In this document: positions 60,374-64,000 of the stretch, one piece after another
Layout of the letters: the number at the start of each line of letters is the position of its first letter
Numbering within the stretch: position 1 is the first letter of the stretch
Origin: Nocardia vulneris
Lineage (GTDB): Bacteria; Actinomycetota; Actinomycetes; Mycobacteriales; Mycobacteriaceae
NCBI RefSeq assembly: GCF_001613425.1
Contig: NZ_BDCI01000017.1
Span: 124,001 to 188,000 of the forward strand
DNA: 64,000 nt
Direction: 5' to 3'
Translations under genes and position numbers: made by a program
Notes under the pieces: generated by a model
What the model saw: only the letters and a program-made list of their open reading frames with translations
Database searches by the model: none
What the model was told of the DNA's origin: nothing

Positions 60374-61408
60374 TCAGGCCGATGCGACCCGGACGAGTTG
60401 CTTGCCGATGTTGCGCCCTTCGAACAGACCGCGCAGCGCCGCGGGCGCGGATTCGAGACCGTCGACGATGTGCTCGGCCACCACGATCTTCCCCGCCGCA
60501 TGCCACCCGGACAGTGCACCGAAGGCCTCGGGGTAGCGGTCCACGTAGTCCAGCACGATGAAACCTTCCATCCGCGCGCGCTGCATCATCAACTCCGGGT
60601 AGTTGCGCAACGCGTACGCCGCGCCGCCCGCGGTGTAGCCCGAGGCGATGCCACCGCACAGCACCACCCGGGCCTGCCGCGCGAGATTGGCCAGCCCGTC
60701 GTCCAGAATGCTGCCGCCGACGCTGTCGAAGAACACGTCGATGCCCCCGGAAGCGGTGTCTGCCAAGCGTTTCCGCACATTCTCGTGCTTGTAGTCGATG
60801 GCGACGTCGAAGCCGGCCCGCTCGGTGAGCCAGGCACACTTCTGCGGCCCGCCCGCGATTCCGATCACCTTGCAGCCCAAGGCTTTCGCGAGCTGCCCCG
60901 CAACGGAGCCGGTGGCCCCCGCCGCGGCGCTGACCACCACGGTGTCGCCCGCGCCCACCCGGCCGATCTCGACCATGCCGAAGTACGCGGTCAATCCGGT
61001 GACCCCGAACAGGCTCAGCATCAGCGTGGGGTCGACACCGCCGGGCACGATGTTCAACCCGAACAGCCCCTGCCCCGAAGCCACGGCGTAGTCCTGCCAG
61101 CCGACCATGCCCGCGACCCACGCACCGACCGGATAGTCCGGATGGTTCGACGCGACGATCTCGCCGACGCCGCTGCCGCGCATCACCGTGTCGAGCGGCA
61201 CGGGATCGATGTAGTTGTCGCCGTCGTTGAGCCAGCCCCGCTGGGTGGGGTCGATGCCGAGCCAGTGCACCCGCACCAGCGCTTCGGCCGGGCCGATCTC
61301 CGGCACGAGTGCGTGCACCAGCTCGAAGTCGCTGTCGCGCACCACATCTACGGGACGACGTCGCAATATCCATTGCCGGTTACCGAGTTCGAGGTGGACA
61401 GCAGCCAT
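60374..61408 (-). CDS. NADP-dependent medium-chain reductase (leukotriene B4 dehydrogenase/PTGR-like)
   Basis: A 344-residue zinc-free MDR protein. The N-terminus matches alkenal/one reductases (VRVHWLGIDPTQRGWLND). The NADP motif is VVSAAAGATGSVAGQLAKALG (about residues 155-175), followed by GGPQKCAWLTE and a DVFFDSVGG block. No zinc ligands are present. It would reduce an enone or quinone-type double bond. The ATG at 61408 fixes the start. Confidence 0.87.
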   Translation of the reverse strand: MAAVHLELGNRQWILRRRPVDVVRDSDFELVHALVPEIGPAEALVRVHWLGIDPTQRGWLNDGDNYIDPVPLDTVMRGSGVGEIVASNHPDYPVGAWVAGMVGWQDYAVASGQGLFGLNIVPGGVDPTLMLSLFGVTGLTAYFGMVEIGRVGAGDTVVVSAAAGATGSVAGQLAKALGCKVIGIAGGPQKCAWLTERAGFDVAIDYKHENVRKRLADTASGGIDVFFDSVGGSILDDGLANLARQARVVLCGGIASGYTAGGAAYALRNYPELMMQRARMEGFIVLDYVDRYPEAFGALSGWHAAGKIVVAEHIVDGLESAPAALRGLFEGRNIGKQLVRVASA

Positions 61409-61618
61409 GTCACCGAGTGTGTCAGTGTGGGCAAATCCTTTTTGTGACCACCACCAGCATCGGCAAGGCCGGGTTGTGCCGGCGCCAAAGGTTTCCCACT
61501 TTGTGGACTGTCGGCTCGCGCACCCGGGCGTGCCGTGAAAACATCTGCGCCAGTTGGCTGCCGGAGTGCGGGGACCGGGACCGCATCGTTGTACAGCCGA
61601 GAATTCGAGGAAACGACA

Positions 61619-61786
61619 ATGCTCTTGTGGGCAACCACCGCAGGCGGCGCGCTCATCGTGCTGCTGCTGCTCGCCGCGACCGCGCGGGCCATGGATCCGC
61701 AGAGCCGCGCCGAACGCCGTCGCCGCCACGACCCCGTCCCGCAGCAGCAGTGGCCACACACCCGGCACCCCGGCTCCCGGCCGTAG
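61619..61786 (+). CDS. small membrane protein
   Basis: A 55-residue protein: one N-terminal membrane span (LLWATTAGGALIVLLLLAAT) and a basic, Arg/His/Pro-rich cytoplasmic tail. GAGG lies 7-8 bases before the ATG. It is divergent from the reductase gene. The family is not recognised. The short length makes the call moderate. Confidence 0.45.
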   Translation: MLLWATTAGGALIVLLLLAATARAMDPQSRAERRRRHDPVPQQQWPHTRHPGSRP

Positions 61787-61950
61787 TCCACCCGATCCGG
61801 CGGTGTCCGGACGCGGGTCGACCGACCGAACACGAGCACAGCGGGTAGCCTGCGGATAGCTCAGTGATCTTCTGACCTGTAGGCAGCTGCCGGATCGGCG
61901 ACCGGGACGGAGTTGTCCCGGCACGGACGGCAATCCCCCGAGGGGCTCGG

Positions 61951-63102
61951 ATGACCGTTCGATGTGCGCGACCGATCGCCATGCTGGCGCTGACGGCGCT
62001 GGTGCTGCTCGCGGGCTGCGGGAGCGAGAAGAGCGAGCCCCCGGCGCGCGAACCCGGGCAGGTGATCGAGACTCGTCCGCTGATGGTCGGTGATGCGCTC
62101 GCCGCCGCCGGTACCGCGACATATCTGCGCTACGTCTCGACGGCGGCCTCGGGACAGCCGATCGAGGTGTCCGGCGCGGTCTTCCTGCCCGCGGGACAGG
62201 CGCCGCGCGGCGGCTGGCCACTGGTCGGCTTCGGCCACGGCACGGCGGGCGTCACGGCGCGGTGTGCCCCGACCGGGTCGCCGAATCTGTTCGGCGCCGC
62301 CGGCACCGTGGCGGAGCTGCTGCGGGCCGGTTACGCGGTCGCCATGACCAATTTCCAGGGCCTCGACGGTCCGGGCGCCGCACCGTATCTCGACTCCGCG
62401 AGTTCGGGCTACAACGTGCTGGACGCGATCCGCGCGGCAGGCCACCTGAAGCTGCCGCTCTCGGAAAAGGTTGCCCTGCTGGGTGTTTCGCAGGGCGGCC
62501 GCGCGACCGAGGCGGCCGCGGAGTCGGCCCCGCGCTACGCACCGGAGCTGCAACTCGTCGCCAACGTGCTGATCTCCCCCGCGCTGCGGCTGTCGATCGC
62601 GTCGAACATCGATGCCGGAACCTTGAGCACGGACCAGTACCTGGTGCTGCCGTACGTCGTGTCCGGCATCCGCGCGCAGCGACCGGATTTCGGCTTCGAT
62701 CAGATCCTGCACGGCCAGTTGCTGGCCGCCGCACCGGCTTTGGCCACCCGCTGCACCGGCGACGTGCTCGACAGCGACGTGGCCGCCACACTGACCCCGG
62801 ATCAGGCCCGGTTCACCGATGCCGCCGCGCGCGCCGTCGTCACCGACTTCCAGCAACGCACCGAGCTGCCGCAGTCCCAGAGCACGGTGCCCACGCTGCT
62901 GCTGCGCGCGAACCGGGATGTCCTCGTCGAGACGGCCTGGTCCGATGCCGCGGCGGCGAACATGTGCCGCAAAGGAATTCCGCTGCGCGACGTGGTACTG
63001 CCCGGCGACCACAACGGCTTCGAATCCGGCGGCGACCAGTGGCAGCCCTGGCTGGCCGACCGCTTCGCGAACCGCCCGGCGCAGGGCTCGACCTGCGGCT
63101 GA
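61951..63102 (+). CDS. lipoprotein lipase/esterase (secretory LIP type)
   Basis: A 383-residue exported alpha/beta-hydrolase. The signal peptide ends at a lipobox, LVLLAGC (Cys about residue 24), so the mature protein is a lipoprotein. The nucleophile elbow is GVSQGGR (Ser about 182). The acid and His of the triad are likely in RANRDVLVET and PGDHNGFE. It resembles the secretory lipase family (PF03583) in length and layout. It may hydrolyse esters at the cell surface. GAGG precedes the ATG. Its stop is 1 base from the stop of the convergent WS/DGAT gene. Confidence 0.82.
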   Translation: MTVRCARPIAMLALTALVLLAGCGSEKSEPPAREPGQVIETRPLMVGDALAAAGTATYLRYVSTAASGQPIEVSGAVFLPAGQAPRGGWPLVGFGHGTAGVTARCAPTGSPNLFGAAGTVAELLRAGYAVAMTNFQGLDGPGAAPYLDSASSGYNVLDAIRAAGHLKLPLSEKVALLGVSQGGRATEAAAESAPRYAPELQLVANVLISPALRLSIASNIDAGTLSTDQYLVLPYVVSGIRAQRPDFGFDQILHGQLLAAAPALATRCTGDVLDSDVAATLTPDQARFTDAAARAVVTDFQQRTELPQSQSTVPTLLLRANRDVLVETAWSDAAAANMCRKGIPLRDVVLPGDHNGFESGGDQWQPWLADRFANRPAQGSTCG

Positions 63103-63103
63103 C

Positions 63104-64000
63104 CTACCAGAAGTCCGGATGTAGACCCCAGGCGGCGAACTCCTCCTCGACGAAGCCGCGCAACACTTCCCGGGTGGGAAAGTGGTCGGGGTCGGCCGCG
63201 GTGACCGCGAGGAACACCTGTTCGCCGTCGCTGCACCAGGACATGTTCAGCCCGGCCTCGGTGCGCCGGTACAGTTCGGTCTCGGCTTCCTTCAGCATGG
63301 GTCGCAGCAACACCGCGCGGGCCCGGTGCGCGCCCAGGTTCAGCAGCGGTCCCGCCGCGCCACCCAGGTTGGTGCACAGGCACAGCGGCGCTTTGGAGGT
63401 GCGCGCGAGTTTGCGGGCGATCGCGTCCGGGATCACCATCTGCAACGGTTGCAGGTGCTGCAGCGGCGGTATCCGATCAGGGTCGTCGTACGCGGTGATC
63501 GCGGCCTTGGTCGCGGACCGGATCGCGCCCAGATCGGCGAGTTCGCCCTTGCGATAGGGCACGCTGATCGGTATGCCGGTCGTCGCGTTACCGCGCGGAT
63601 CGCCGGGCACGCGCAGCGACCGCGGGATCTCGATGCGCGCCAGGTCGCCGTCGCGGATCCGGCCGCTGCGTCCGAGCACCCCGAGGGCCGCGCCGAGCAT
63701 CAACCCGTTCGCGGTGCCACCGTGCGCGGCGGCGGCGTTCTCCCATTGCGCGAGTGGAACATTCAGGATCACCTCGGCCGGGTGATAGCGCTCCCCCATC
63801 GGTACCACGAGGTCGTCCGGCCGGGGCGGGCGGGGCGGCTCGGTGATCCCACGTGCCCGGAACGCGCGCACGATGCCGGTGCCGATGGCGCGCAGTTGAC
63901 CTGCCGCATCGGCCAGATTGTGCCGCCACACACCGCTTTCGGGTGCGTCGCCGACCAATGCGCCCGAGCTGTCGGCCCGGCGCACCGGCAGCTCGGCGGC
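63104..64000 (-). CDS. wax ester synthase/diacylglycerol acyltransferase, C-terminal part
   Basis: The frame is open to the right edge of the window, so the N-terminal part, including the HHxxxDG active site, lies outside. The 298 visible residues fit the second half of actinobacterial WS/DGAT proteins: NVPLAQWENAAAAHGGTANG, LRVPGDPRGNATTGIPISVPY, CTNLGGAAGPL, and SWCSDGEQVFLAVTAADPDHF. The enzyme makes triacylglycerol or wax esters from acyl-CoA. About 160 N-terminal residues are estimated to be missing. Confidence 0.83.
   Translation of the reverse strand, partial: AAELPVRRADSSGALVGDAPESGVWRHNLADAAGQLRAIGTGIVRAFRARGITEPPRPPRPDDLVVPMGERYHPAEVILNVPLAQWENAAAAHGGTANGLMLGAALGVLGRSGRIRDGDLARIEIPRSLRVPGDPRGNATTGIPISVPYRKGELADLGAIRSATKAAITAYDDPDRIPPLQHLQPLQMVIPDAIARKLARTSKAPLCLCTNLGGAAGPLLNLGAHRARAVLLRPMLKEAETELYRRTEAGLNMSWCSDGEQVFLAVTAADPDHFPTREVLRGFVEEEFAAWGLHPDFW

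Noticed and set aside
1..64000. CRISPR arrays, tRNA or rRNA genes, insertion sequences, prophage or attachment sites
   Set aside because: No regularly spaced repeats, transposase or integrase proteins, or tRNA-like cloverleaf sequences were seen in the intergenic regions.

Overview
The window is GC-rich actinobacterial DNA, most likely Nocardia or a close mycolate-forming relative. Support comes from a mycoredoxin beside a mycothiol-dependent-type enzyme, a SigF/SigB-type sigma factor, an AftB-like GT-C arabinosyltransferase, a wax-ester-synthase/DGAT gene at the right edge, many TetR regulators and pervasive ATGA/GTGA gene overlaps. No rRNA, tRNA, CRISPR array, phage gene or transposase was recognised.

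Layout. 1-2521: a partial gene at the left edge, a MarR repressor divergent from two tandem cupin genes, and an AraC regulator. 2864-19538: a biosynthetic cluster. It has an orphan small protein and a 2888-residue hybrid NRPS-PKS with domain order T-C-A-A-T-KS-AT-T-TE. A methyltransferase, an FAD desaturase-like enzyme and a complete leucine-type 2-oxo-acid elongation cassette follow (LeuA-like without its regulatory domain, LeuC, LeuD, LeuB, aminotransferase). The cassette probably makes a chain-extended amino acid for the synthetase. 19696-31739: an SDR, a LysR regulator, a TetR/FAD-monooxygenase pair with a clear operator, a molybdopterin oxidoreductase lacking the usual N-terminal cysteines, a SigF-like sigma factor, a mycoredoxin/mycothiol pair, two more TetR genes, a secreted protein and an acyl-CoA dehydrogenase behind two tandem operators. 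31768-38355: a GT-C enzyme, then a glycosyltransferase operon of four genes coupled by ATGA overlaps. That operon is preceded by a coupled 32-residue ORF, and its GT2 gene carries an apparent frameshift. 38365-42437: small stress-type proteins, a zinc alcohol dehydrogenase, two promoters resembling SigB/SigF sites, and a Kef-type antiporter.

42473-54351 is the most striking region: two divergent operons that look like an NRPS-independent peptide pathway. The minus-strand operon encodes a luciferase-like monooxygenase, an MFS exporter, both subunits of a B12 glutamate mutase, two ATP-grasp ligases and a PP-loop ATPase with a CxxC motif. The plus-strand operon encodes an archaeal-type asparagine synthetase (an AsnRS catalytic-core paralogue), an FMN glutamate-synthase-like protein and a ketopantoate-reductase-like protein, and ends at a strong terminator. 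A reasonable hypothesis is that glutamate becomes 3-methylaspartate, is amidated and ligated by the ATP-grasp enzymes, is redox-tailored and is exported.

54618-64000: a GT87-like membrane glycosyltransferase, an HD hydrolase, a TetX-like FAD monooxygenase divergent from its TetR regulator over twin operators, a NERD-like membrane protein, a hypothetical protein, an MDR-type oxidoreductase, a small membrane protein, a lipoprotein lipase, and the 3' part of a wax ester synthase/diacylglycerol acyltransferase.
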